Below are positions 27,883 through 35,669 of a DNA stretch of 35,669 nucleotides, in pieces; position 1 is the first letter of the stretch, and every line of letters starts with the position of its first letter. The translations under genes and the position numbers were made by a program. The DNA is taken from the NCBI GenBank assembly GCA_029939835.1, contig JAOZSE010000005.1:1-35669 (forward strand), read 5' to 3'. This DNA comes from Pontiellaceae bacterium. GTDB taxonomy: Bacteria > Verrucomicrobiota > Kiritimatiellia > Kiritimatiellales > Tichowtungiaceae. Under the pieces are notes generated by a model that worked only from the letters and a program-made list of their open reading frames with translations, was not told the origin of the DNA and did no database searches.

Positions 27883-29685
27883 CTAATCCTGAAATGCCTC
27901 GTAATAAAAAAGCGTAGCAATCCGGCAAAGCATGTCCGTATAAGCCGTACGGGTGTTAGCATCGGTATCCGGTTTTATGATTTCCTCAAAGCGCCTGCGG
28001 TCTAAGAAATCCCATAGTGGCGAGCTGGTGTTGTCCATACAGAAGGTTCTTATCCTTTGACTCTCGCCCACTATCATTCTGTGAATATTAAAGAATGTTC
28101 CTGTCTGAATTTGTTTTGCACATCGCAGTTTTCTCGTAAGTGGCTGAATCACCTTCTTTCTAATAACCAAATGAGGAAACGCCAGCCCAGACAACTGAGT
28201 CAACCAAGGATCCTTGCCAAACGGCATTGCGTGAAGCTCGGGGATTAAACGAGTAAGCTGGTAATGAAGCGGCTCAGCATAGCGGTTCCACACTGGGAGA
28301 TGGAAAGCCGCCTCCACAAATGGCCGAGTACAGAGCGGTGAAAAAACGTCGTGAGACTCCTGAACTTTTCTATAGTCAACACCTCCCCAGCGCCGAATCT
28401 TTTCAAAGGTGTGAAAAAAGTCCGGCATTTCTGAAAAGCTGTATCCGGTGTCCGCCCACTTTGCAACCCAGTCGCGTACAAATTGACGCGCCAATGTCAT
28501 CGCCGATTCTTTTACAAGTCCACTATAGGAGTAGAGCGTCTGTCGCTCCAGCCAAAGAGTCGCACCATTCAAGTCGTTCTTTTTCAAAAAGAACACTCTG
28601 GGATCACGATACGCCCGGCGAGCAATTCCGCCGCCAATGCCCAACAGCCGAATCGGTATTTCAGGCGGGGTGCGCTCTCCCGGAAGCAGGTCTGCTATCT
28701 GGTAAAGACTCAGTAATCCGTCATGCTGGCGGACTAGCCGACAAATCAGTTTGTCCCACTGGCTGGAGAAAATATCGGGGTCGGGGCGATGAATTCTAAG
28801 CGGAAGATGGAGCCGTTCGGCAATGGCAACGGCCGTATTAACATCACTCTCGTGAGTAGTAGCGTCAGTGTAATAGTCGGCAGACAATTTTCCTCGCAAT
28901 ATAAATGACAGCATAAGACGTGTGTCGCGTCCTCCCGTCAAAGGGCATTGTATCTTGTAATCATTTTCAAAAGCGCGCAACAGTGCAACCATGCGATCAC
29001 TCAGTTCACGTGCTTCAGAACGCCCAACTTTCTTTTTCTTACGGTATCTGAAGAGATCGGTTGGAGAATAGTATTGTAACTGGGCAGGTGTTGGTCTATT
29101 CGCCGTCCAGCGCCAATGTGCACCACTTGGAACAATCTGTACTGCTCGGTTCAGTGTCCGATCGCCGCTGGCCCATCCAAGGCTAAGCGTCAGACTGATA
29201 CCCAGGGGATCGAGGGTGGAGTCCTTACAAAGCCGCGCCAGCAAGCGCGCACTATTGCTTATCATAAGTTTACCATCGACGGATGCATAGAAAACCTGCG
29301 TCATTCCCAGATAATCCGTCAGAAGCTCCATCTCCGGTATCTCAGGACGGATGCGAAGAATGGAAAAACAGCCTTCCAACCGTTCCGGCAGACTATCCCA
29401 ATGTGCAGCCAGATTTTCAGAACGCATTGCATTGATCCGGCCTTCGGCATCCACCATACAACCATCGAACAATACGATCTCATTCGGCTGCTGGTGTAGA
29501 TACTGTCGCGAACCTCTAACGTCACTGCTGCTCTGTACGCACGCAACAAAAGCGCGTCCGGCAGGAGTACGCCAAACCGGCTCTGCATCAAGGGAGGGAT
29601 AATCTTGGGCAATTTCCTGGAGGCAATGGAGCGCAATCGCCTGTTCCTGTTCCGAGAGACCCCACCCTGCCACATAAAGATTCAT
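27883..29685 (-). CDS. Asparagine-synthase-family protein (AsnB-like) lacking the N-terminal catalytic Cys
   Basis: 600 aa; ATP-pyrophosphatase-like motif CPLTGGRDTRLMLSFIL, GATase-II-like N-domain (LPERLEGCFSILRI, DYLGMTQVFYASVDGKLMISNSARLLA) but begins MNLYVAG rather than MCGI. Confidence 0.82.
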   Translation of the reverse strand: MNLYVAGWGLSEQEQAIALHCLQEIAQDYPSLDAEPVWRTPAGRAFVACVQSSSDVRGSRQYLHQQPNEIVLFDGCMVDAEGRINAMRSENLAAHWDSLPERLEGCFSILRIRPEIPEMELLTDYLGMTQVFYASVDGKLMISNSARLLARLCKDSTLDPLGISLTLSLGWASGDRTLNRAVQIVPSGAHWRWTANRPTPAQLQYYSPTDLFRYRKKKKVGRSEARELSDRMVALLRAFENDYKIQCPLTGGRDTRLMLSFILRGKLSADYYTDATTHESDVNTAVAIAERLHLPLRIHRPDPDIFSSQWDKLICRLVRQHDGLLSLYQIADLLPGERTPPEIPIRLLGIGGGIARRAYRDPRVFFLKKNDLNGATLWLERQTLYSYSGLVKESAMTLARQFVRDWVAKWADTGYSFSEMPDFFHTFEKIRRWGGVDYRKVQESHDVFSPLCTRPFVEAAFHLPVWNRYAEPLHYQLTRLIPELHAMPFGKDPWLTQLSGLAFPHLVIRKKVIQPLTRKLRCAKQIQTGTFFNIHRMIVGESQRIRTFCMDNTSSPLWDFLDRRRFEEIIKPDTDANTRTAYTDMLCRIATLFYYEAFQD

Positions 29686-29879
29686 TTTAAGTCAAAGCCG
29701 GAATTACATTAATTAGATTGGCATCGTATCGGGAGCTTGGTGTCGGTGCAATATTAAACAGACCTTAACTGTCAATTAGCGGTCGACAAACCACGTATAA
29801 TGATCGCAGATAGCCGCTAAACTCTTTATAAAAATGGGTCTTCCGAAGAATCTGAAACAGTCACAGTCTGACTGGATAT

Positions 29880-30626
29880 TCATTGCCCCTGATCTCCAAC
29901 TGCATCCAAAACTTGGTTAACTGTCATGACTTTGATTTTCGTTTCATAACATTTTTTGACAACGGCTTCAAAATAGTGCTGGGAACAGCCGTATGCAGAA
30001 TAGTTTCTTCGCACATCATGCGTGTAAAAGATAAGCCAGCCGTTTGATCGTTTCACTTCAGCAATTTGTTGATAAATATAGTCTAAAGCATTTCTGTCTT
30101 CATACAGTTGGATCGCTTTTAAACTATTTAAATCCGTTCTTCCCCGATTAATGCCGGGTGCAATCCCCCGGGCGCTTCTGAACCGGTCGCGCACCAGCTT
30201 TTTTCCGACGAGAGTCTGCTCGCCAAGCGGATAGGCAAAATTCTTGAAACGCCGCCCCGGAAACAGTTTCTTAAGCTCCTCTGAATTCTTATCTAAATCC
30301 TCTTCGATAGTTTTTTCATCCGTCTTGTAAAAATTGATGTGGCTAAAGGTATGGCAGGCCAGCTCATTTCCCGCGTCAAGACACCGTTCAAGATGTTTGC
30401 CGGTAAAGCAGACCTCCGATGTTTTATTATCCAGAAAAGACAGGGCGATATAGTACGTTCCTGCAAAGCCGTATTTTGATAATACGGCTCCGCCGTTTTC
30501 AAAAGCGGATGCCGGAGCATCATCAAAAGTAAACGAGATTACCGGCTCATTGAGTTTGATTTTAGCCGTTTTAACGTAGCCGGCTTTAATAATCCGGTTG
30601 GCGGCAGACTGGATGATATCTTTCAT
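29880..30626 (-). CDS. Polysaccharide deacetylase (NodB homology domain)
   Basis: VISFTFDDAPASAFENGGAVLSKYGFAGTYYIA...NELACHTFSHINFYK...FAYPLGEQT...IFYTHDV. Confidence 0.9.
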   Translation of the reverse strand: MKDIIQSAANRIIKAGYVKTAKIKLNEPVISFTFDDAPASAFENGGAVLSKYGFAGTYYIALSFLDNKTSEVCFTGKHLERCLDAGNELACHTFSHINFYKTDEKTIEEDLDKNSEELKKLFPGRRFKNFAYPLGEQTLVGKKLVRDRFRSARGIAPGINRGRTDLNSLKAIQLYEDRNALDYIYQQIAEVKRSNGWLIFYTHDVRRNYSAYGCSQHYFEAVVKKCYETKIKVMTVNQVLDAVGDQGQ

Positions 30627-31597
30627 TTTTTATGCGGGGTGACCAGATATTTAATCAGATACAGGCTGCGCGAAAGACAGTTGACCATCGGAATAGCGTG
30701 CCGCAGCCAGTCCGGGACAGAATGGCGTGTAAACCATCGAACACATAGGATGGAACAGAAAAAATAAACAAGTATTCTGCCGGTGCACTGCACAAATGTA
30801 AAAGCGTTCCGCATCAGGTCGGCATTTGCTGATTCAAACGCCTGATAACAGCGCGCCGTCTGAAAGTTGCGGGAAAGGATATACGTAATGGACATATTCC
30901 GTTCCGGAACCAGATGGTACACCACGAGTTCGGGATCGTACCAGAAGTGCGGATATCTGCGCGCAATTCGGCTCGACAGCTCGGCGCCTTCCCCAAAAAT
31001 CATTTTATCCCCTTTGGGTCCTAAATCCGTTGAAAATCCGCCGATTTCGTCCAGTGTGCTTTTACGAATGCAAAAGTTGGATTCCGAAAAGCCGAATAGG
31101 CACTCCTTCGGGCAGAGAAACCGCGCATGGTTTCCCTCGCTTCTTATCTCCAGCGAATCGGTAAACCACGCAGGTTTTTCGGTCGTATAATACGGAAGAG
31201 TCCTGCCGCCCACGACAGCTGGCGGCGGGCCAACCGTTTCAAACGCATTCAGAACTCTTTCCAGCCAGCAGTCGTCAGCATATGCATCGTCATCCATGAA
31301 ACAGATATAACGGCCTTTAGCCGCTGAAATGCCTTTATTGCGCGCAGGACTTACCCCCTGTCTGGATTCACTCAGGAGAGAAAAGTTTTCATGCGCTTCA
31401 ACATATTTTGAGGCCACCTTGGCGGTATCGTCGGTTGAGTTGTTATCAACGACAATGACCTCGTATAAACCGCAGGGAACGGCCTGTCGGGTCAGGGATT
31501 CCAGACAGCGGCCAATAGACCCCGCTCCGTTATAGGAGGCAATGACAACCGATAATTTAATGTTTCCGCTTTCCATTTTTCTTAACACCAAATTCAT
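30623..31597 (-). CDS. Glycosyltransferase family 2
   Basis: IKLSVVIASYNGAGSIGRCLESLTRQAVPCGLYEVIVVDNNSTDDTAKVA...SPARNKGISAAKGRYICFMDDDAY. 4-nt ATGA overlap with the downstream deacetylase. Confidence 0.92.
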   Translation of the reverse strand: MNLVLRKMESGNIKLSVVIASYNGAGSIGRCLESLTRQAVPCGLYEVIVVDNNSTDDTAKVASKYVEAHENFSLLSESRQGVSPARNKGISAAKGRYICFMDDDAYADDCWLERVLNAFETVGPPPAVVGGRTLPYYTTEKPAWFTDSLEIRSEGNHARFLCPKECLFGFSESNFCIRKSTLDEIGGFSTDLGPKGDKMIFGEGAELSSRIARRYPHFWYDPELVVYHLVPERNMSITYILSRNFQTARCYQAFESANADLMRNAFTFVQCTGRILVYFFCSILCVRWFTRHSVPDWLRHAIPMVNCLSRSLYLIKYLVTPHKK

Positions 31598-32559
31598 CAG
31601 TCACCGTGAACGCTTTTGTATTCGGCATAGCGTGAACCGAACATTCCGGCGAACATCCCGGCTCCCCAGAAAATGTATTGAAGATAAAGAACGGGATATT
31701 CCCGCCCCAGCGGCCACGTTAGCGGAAGAAAAAAAGCGCCCCGTACTACACACCAGCAGGCACGTGTAACCAGACGCAGTCTGGTTTTCAGGCTGTCTAT
31801 GTTTGCAATGTCAACCACGCTCAGTGTGTTACCCAAGCGATAGCTTCGTTGCAGGAGCCACCTTGCACGAGCCCGGCTTTCGGGCACAGTTTCATGCACG
31901 CAGGCGTCATCCGCCCAAATGATCCGGTAACCGGCCAGGCCGATACGTTGAAAGAAATCCCGATCTTCACCGCCCATTAATGCGAAGCGATGGTCAAAGC
32001 ACAGGTCGAGTTCACGGAGAATTCGCGTGCGGAAGATGACGTTGTTGGTGAAGCAATACGGAAGGCATGTGCCGGTTGTATAGCGGAGCTGACTAAAGAA
32101 ATCCCCCGTCGTAATCCATCGCGGAGTGTCCGGGGGAAATTCAGCGATGACCGGCCCCGAAACGACATCGGCATCGTATTCACGCTGGACGCGGAAAAGT
32201 TGATCAAGCCAGTCGGGACTGGGGATTTCATCGTCGTCTATAAAGCCAATCCATTCACTGTCACCAGCTTCGGACAGCGCGCGATTACGGGCATAGGTGA
32301 TGCCGCGCCGCGGCTCAACGTGATAGCTGACCGGCCACGGAATGGATTTGGCGGCATCGGTTACGGCCACGCGCGCACTGGCATCGGGGTCGTTATCAAC
32401 GATCACAATCCGTAATTCAGGCGGCAAGCCAGTGAAAGTAAGTTGACCCAGACCCGCCAACATCTGCGCAACGCCAACGGGACGATGATACGTCAGCGCG
32501 CAAAGTGTAAGCGTGGGCGGGGACTCCTTCCCTGATTCAGATAGACCGAGTTTAGACAT
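31597..32559 (-). CDS. Glycosyltransferase family 2
   Basis: LTLCALTYHRPVGVAQMLAGLGQ...RIVIVDNDPDAS...GITYARNRALSEAGDSEWIGFIDDDEIPSPDWL. Confidence 0.92.
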   Translation of the reverse strand: MSKLGLSESGKESPPTLTLCALTYHRPVGVAQMLAGLGQLTFTGLPPELRIVIVDNDPDASARVAVTDAAKSIPWPVSYHVEPRRGITYARNRALSEAGDSEWIGFIDDDEIPSPDWLDQLFRVQREYDADVVSGPVIAEFPPDTPRWITTGDFFSQLRYTTGTCLPYCFTNNVIFRTRILRELDLCFDHRFALMGGEDRDFFQRIGLAGYRIIWADDACVHETVPESRARARWLLQRSYRLGNTLSVVDIANIDSLKTRLRLVTRACWCVVRGAFFLPLTWPLGREYPVLYLQYIFWGAGMFAGMFGSRYAEYKSVHGD

Positions 32560-32595
32560 GTTAGATTTTCTCCAGCAGCCCGGAGCCTTCGCTTT

Positions 32596-33294
32596 TTAAA
32601 ACAAATTTATATTCGTTCGGATGTCTGCAGCTTGCGCATGGTTTAATATTCGCTCCGTCAACGTAAGCGTAAATCGCTTGCAAAACGCATAATCCACTGG
32701 CCGATCATAGTCATGCATAAGGATCACCTGACAGGGATCGGCTACAATCTTTTTGAAAATATCATCATCAGGCAAATGCTTCCGTGCATCCCCGCTGTCC
32801 AGGGTCCAGTAGATAACCGGCGCCTTTTTCAGCCACAAATAGACTAAACTGATACCGTTAAGCCTCCCGTAGGTTGGCCGGAAGGGATAAACGCCTCGAC
32901 TTTCACCTAAAACACGATCTATGGCGCTCCACCCTTTTTTAATGTCGCTTACGGCTCTCCATGGCGCAACTTTCAGATGATGCAAATGTTCATATCCGTG
33001 CGAGGCGACGACCTGTTCCTTGTGGATGGACCGAAGGATTTCTGGACAGGCTTCAGCCCTTTCGCCTGTCACAAAAAAGGTCGCCGTTCCGCTAAATGTT
33101 TTCAAAAGGTCGAGCAACTGGAGGGTCAGTGCATCACCGGGGCCGTCATCAAACGTCAGAAACAGTGCGTTCTTTTTATCCGCCTTCTTTTTGAGCAATC
33201 GTGTCGCAAAGTATTTCAGCCAGAAAGCGGGAAAAACATAATAAAACCCGACTCCGGCGCACAGTATGAATACCGCTCCAACAAAATAGATCAT
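32596..33294 (-). CDS. Polysaccharide deacetylase (NodB homology domain), membrane-anchored
   Basis: ALFLTFDDGPGDALTLQLLDLLKTFSGTATFFVTGERA...VASHGYEHLHHL...PFRPTYGRLN...VILMHDYDRP; N-terminal TM segment. Confidence 0.92.
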   Translation of the reverse strand: MIYFVGAVFILCAGVGFYYVFPAFWLKYFATRLLKKKADKKNALFLTFDDGPGDALTLQLLDLLKTFSGTATFFVTGERAEACPEILRSIHKEQVVASHGYEHLHHLKVAPWRAVSDIKKGWSAIDRVLGESRGVYPFRPTYGRLNGISLVYLWLKKAPVIYWTLDSGDARKHLPDDDIFKKIVADPCQVILMHDYDRPVDYAFCKRFTLTLTERILNHAQAADIRTNINLF

Positions 33295-33371
33295 GCCAGA
33301 GTGATGCCCGAATCAGACCCGAAAAGCAAGACCGGATGCGAAGCGAACTGTTTGCCGAATAGTTGTTACTT

Positions 33372-34232
33372 TCATTCCAGCGGCAGAATCGCTTTGACGC
33401 CGTAGAAACGCACCCAGCTGTTGGTGGCGGGTTCATCCTGCACGGTGAGTGTGCCGGTTCCATCGTGCAACAGGCCGGAGCCGGTGTTCATCCAGTCCCC
33501 GGAAACCAGATTCGTCGCGAACCGAAGCCGATAAAGACGCGTCGGGCGTGTCTGCCACGAAAGCGTATTGGTCGCGCCGCCCGCTTTATCAAGCGTCACC
33601 CACAGGTAATCGTTGGCATCGAACGGATCGGTATCGGTGCCGTATTCGTCAACATCTGAAATTCCGTCGCCATCCGAATCAGCTCCGCCATCGGCAAGTA
33701 CGGTAAGAACGTTGGTGTATCCGTATTCCCACGCGTCGGGAATACCATCGGTATCGGAATCCGGCCCGGCATCAATCGTTTCGGTGCGGACATAAGCCTG
33801 TGCATTGCTCAGTGAAATCCAGCCGGTATTGGCGCTCCAAGCATACCCGCCCAGATTAGCGGTCAGCAGGTCAACGTGCGGCTGCCCATGGGTCTGCTCA
33901 AAGGTGATCCAGCCGATGTTCGCGCCATAGGCATAGCCGGAGAGGTTTCCGGCCCCGTCATGATTCACCCCCCAGTCGCTGTCCAACAGGTTTGAATACT
34001 GCCAGCCGTTGGTCGGGCCGCTGCCTAAGCAAATCCACCCGCAGTTGGCGGAATAAACGTAACCGGTGCAGTACGCCTGCCCGATCACCGCACCGTGCGT
34101 CACGTTCCCGAGCGCATTGATCCAACCGGTGTTGGCACCGTAGGCGTAGGGATGATTTGCGTCAATCGTCGTGTCGGCCATGCAGGTGATAACGGCAATG
34201 AGAGCCATCATTGCCAGTATCCGCTTTTTCAT
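33372..34232 (-). CDS. Secreted protein with four 'AYxANxGWI' repeats and thrombospondin-type-3-like Ca-binding repeats
   Basis: Signal peptide MKKRILAMMALIAVITCMAD; YAYGANTGWI, YVYSANCGWI, YAYGANIGWI, YAWSANTGWI; then DSDTDGIPDAWEYGYTN, DSDGDGISDVDEYGTDTDPFDANDY. Confidence 0.8.
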   Translation of the reverse strand: MKKRILAMMALIAVITCMADTTIDANHPYAYGANTGWINALGNVTHGAVIGQAYCTGYVYSANCGWICLGSGPTNGWQYSNLLDSDWGVNHDGAGNLSGYAYGANIGWITFEQTHGQPHVDLLTANLGGYAWSANTGWISLSNAQAYVRTETIDAGPDSDTDGIPDAWEYGYTNVLTVLADGGADSDGDGISDVDEYGTDTDPFDANDYLWVTLDKAGGATNTLSWQTRPTRLYRLRFATNLVSGDWMNTGSGLLHDGTGTLTVQDEPATNSWVRFYGVKAILPLE

Positions 34233-34249
34233 CTTGATATCACCCCCCC

Positions 34250-35557
34250 TCAGAATTCAAAATTGTCCCATGCTCCCGCGCCAACCGGTGTGGTCTGAAT
34301 AGTTCCGATATCGTTGCCCGCCGCAAAATGGTAGTTGGAGATGGTGTTCCCGCTCGCAGTGTTGCGCACAATAATATTCCCAGCACCAATTACATCAATC
34401 CCATAGTAGGCGTTACTCGTCACATTGTTTCCATCAATCCGGTTGCCGGAGCCGATCACACGAATTCCCGCGACTTCAAGTGTGCTGTTGTGGCCGTTGT
34501 GGTCACAGGTATTGCCGATCACTTGGCATCCGGAATCTACCTGTATGCCGTAACGCGAGTTTTTGACGGCTGTGCAGCCGCTGATCGTGCTGCCGGAACC
34601 GGCATTAATGCCTTCATAGCCTGCATAATTTCCGTTGACCGTACAGTCAATGACCGTGCTACCAGTGCCGACGTTAATGCTGACCATACTTTTCCCGCTG
34701 ACCGTGCAGCTGATGACTGTACAGCCAGATCCTCCATTAATGCCATCATAAAAGGTGTTCTGCCGGACCGTACAGTCGCTGATCGTACTACCTGAACCAG
34801 CGTTAATGGCCACCGCTTCCCCAGACAAGGCTGAGCAAGCCTTGATCGTGCTGCCAAAACCCACCACAATGGCACCGCTGGAACCTCCTCTAGCAACACA
34901 ATTGTTGACTGTGCTCCCAGCACCGGCACGAATAGCGCAATTGTTCGCGCCCTCAGTTACGATTCCGGCTATGCAACAGCTGATTGTGCTCCGGTCGCCC
35001 GCAATAATGCCTCCATTGACCACACAACCGCTGATTGTGCTTCTGGCGCCTGTGGTAATGCCAAACCCTGAGTCTATCAAGCAATCGCTGATTCTGGAGT
35101 CGTCGCCTACAGTGATGCCATTAGGGTGGGATTTAGAGGTCTGACGAACGTTCCGGATGTGGCACGCGGTACCCGCAATGACGGGTTCCGGCCAATCGAT
35201 TATGCTACCGTTAAGTACCGTCAGGTTACGAAAGATGTTTTTTTGATAAATACCCTGTTCGCCTTCCCCGCTGCCGTCGTTATAGGTGAGCGTAAAGCCG
35301 TTGAGATCGATCGTCACGTCGTCGGCGTTGACTGTAATGCCGGTCTGCCCGCTCGTGGCCGTGAGGTTCGTCGTCAAATAGTACGAGCCGCTTTGACTGA
35401 TCACATATCCGGCACTGGATATTGGAGTTCGCGGCTCGACTTGATCAAGCGTTTTCATCATCGGCGCTGGTGCGCCCGGTGGCACCAGCGGCCCCTGCGC
35501 AAAAGCATTCAGTACACTTACAAATACCAAAAGACCTATTGATATTACAGACTTCAT
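34250..35557 (-). CDS. Secreted right-handed parallel beta-helix repeat protein
   Basis: ATG 35557 with strong RBS (AAAGGGGGATATA-ATG), signal peptide MKSVISIGLLVFVSVLNAFAQ; GPLVPPGAPAPMMKTLDQVEPRTPISSAGYVISQSGSYYLTTNL...ITVNADDVTIDLNGFTL; many GSTISDCTVxxN coils. The track start 35614 adds 19 residues before the RBS. Confidence 0.85.
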   Translation of the reverse strand: MKSVISIGLLVFVSVLNAFAQGPLVPPGAPAPMMKTLDQVEPRTPISSAGYVISQSGSYYLTTNLTATSGQTGITVNADDVTIDLNGFTLTYNDGSGEGEQGIYQKNIFRNLTVLNGSIIDWPEPVIAGTACHIRNVRQTSKSHPNGITVGDDSRISDCLIDSGFGITTGARSTISGCVVNGGIIAGDRSTISCCIAGIVTEGANNCAIRAGAGSTVNNCVARGGSSGAIVVGFGSTIKACSALSGEAVAINAGSGSTISDCTVRQNTFYDGINGGSGCTVISCTVSGKSMVSINVGTGSTVIDCTVNGNYAGYEGINAGSGSTISGCTAVKNSRYGIQVDSGCQVIGNTCDHNGHNSTLEVAGIRVIGSGNRIDGNNVTSNAYYGIDVIGAGNIIVRNTASGNTISNYHFAAGNDIGTIQTTPVGAGAWDNFEF

Positions 35558-35669
35558 TATATCCCCCTTTTTCCCTAACGGGCGGACTTTAAGCCGGTCG
35601 TCGGCTACGCGCAAGAGTTGTGTGCGTCAAGTTCTGCAAAAAGGATTTCCGGCATCTCCTATTCGTTCC

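Noticed and set aside
34560-35100. Periodic ~66-nt pattern considered as a CRISPR-like array
   Set aside because: Repeats are degenerate, in frame and encode beta-helix coils; no constant repeats with unique spacers and no cas genes.

Overview
The window comes from a bacterial chromosome. A Kiritimatiellota/Verrucomicrobiota-like origin is inferred from the type of secreted proteins, not proven. It has three parts. (1) About 1-10.3 kb is mostly housekeeping: an edge-truncated DUF2723 membrane glycosyltransferase-like protein that the ORF track misses, a NERD-domain protein, a DJ-1/PfpI protein overlapping a diacylglycerol-kinase-like gene, a MscS channel, a DUF481-like outer-membrane protein, a flavodiiron protein, and a TPP riboswitch upstream of thiC. 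(2) About 10.3-33.3 kb is a surface/exopolysaccharide locus. It holds an Ig-repeat secreted protein and two small secreted proteins, a WbpB/WbpD/WbpE-like nucleotide-sugar trio, a Wza-type exporter, a Wzz/Wzc-like protein with a degenerate Walker A, several glycosyltransferases, Wzy-like and Wzx-like proteins, a secreted parallel beta-helix protein, an asparagine-synthase-like protein without the N-terminal Cys, two intact polysaccharide deacetylases and one truncated one. (3) At about 33.3-35.6 kb are two secreted repeat proteins. The most notable non-coding signal is a pair of related palindromic elements in opposite orientation bracketing the flippase gene. Next is a structured leader at 10.34-10.56 kb that does not cleanly match a known riboswitch. 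Family calls come from reading the translations; no searches were run.
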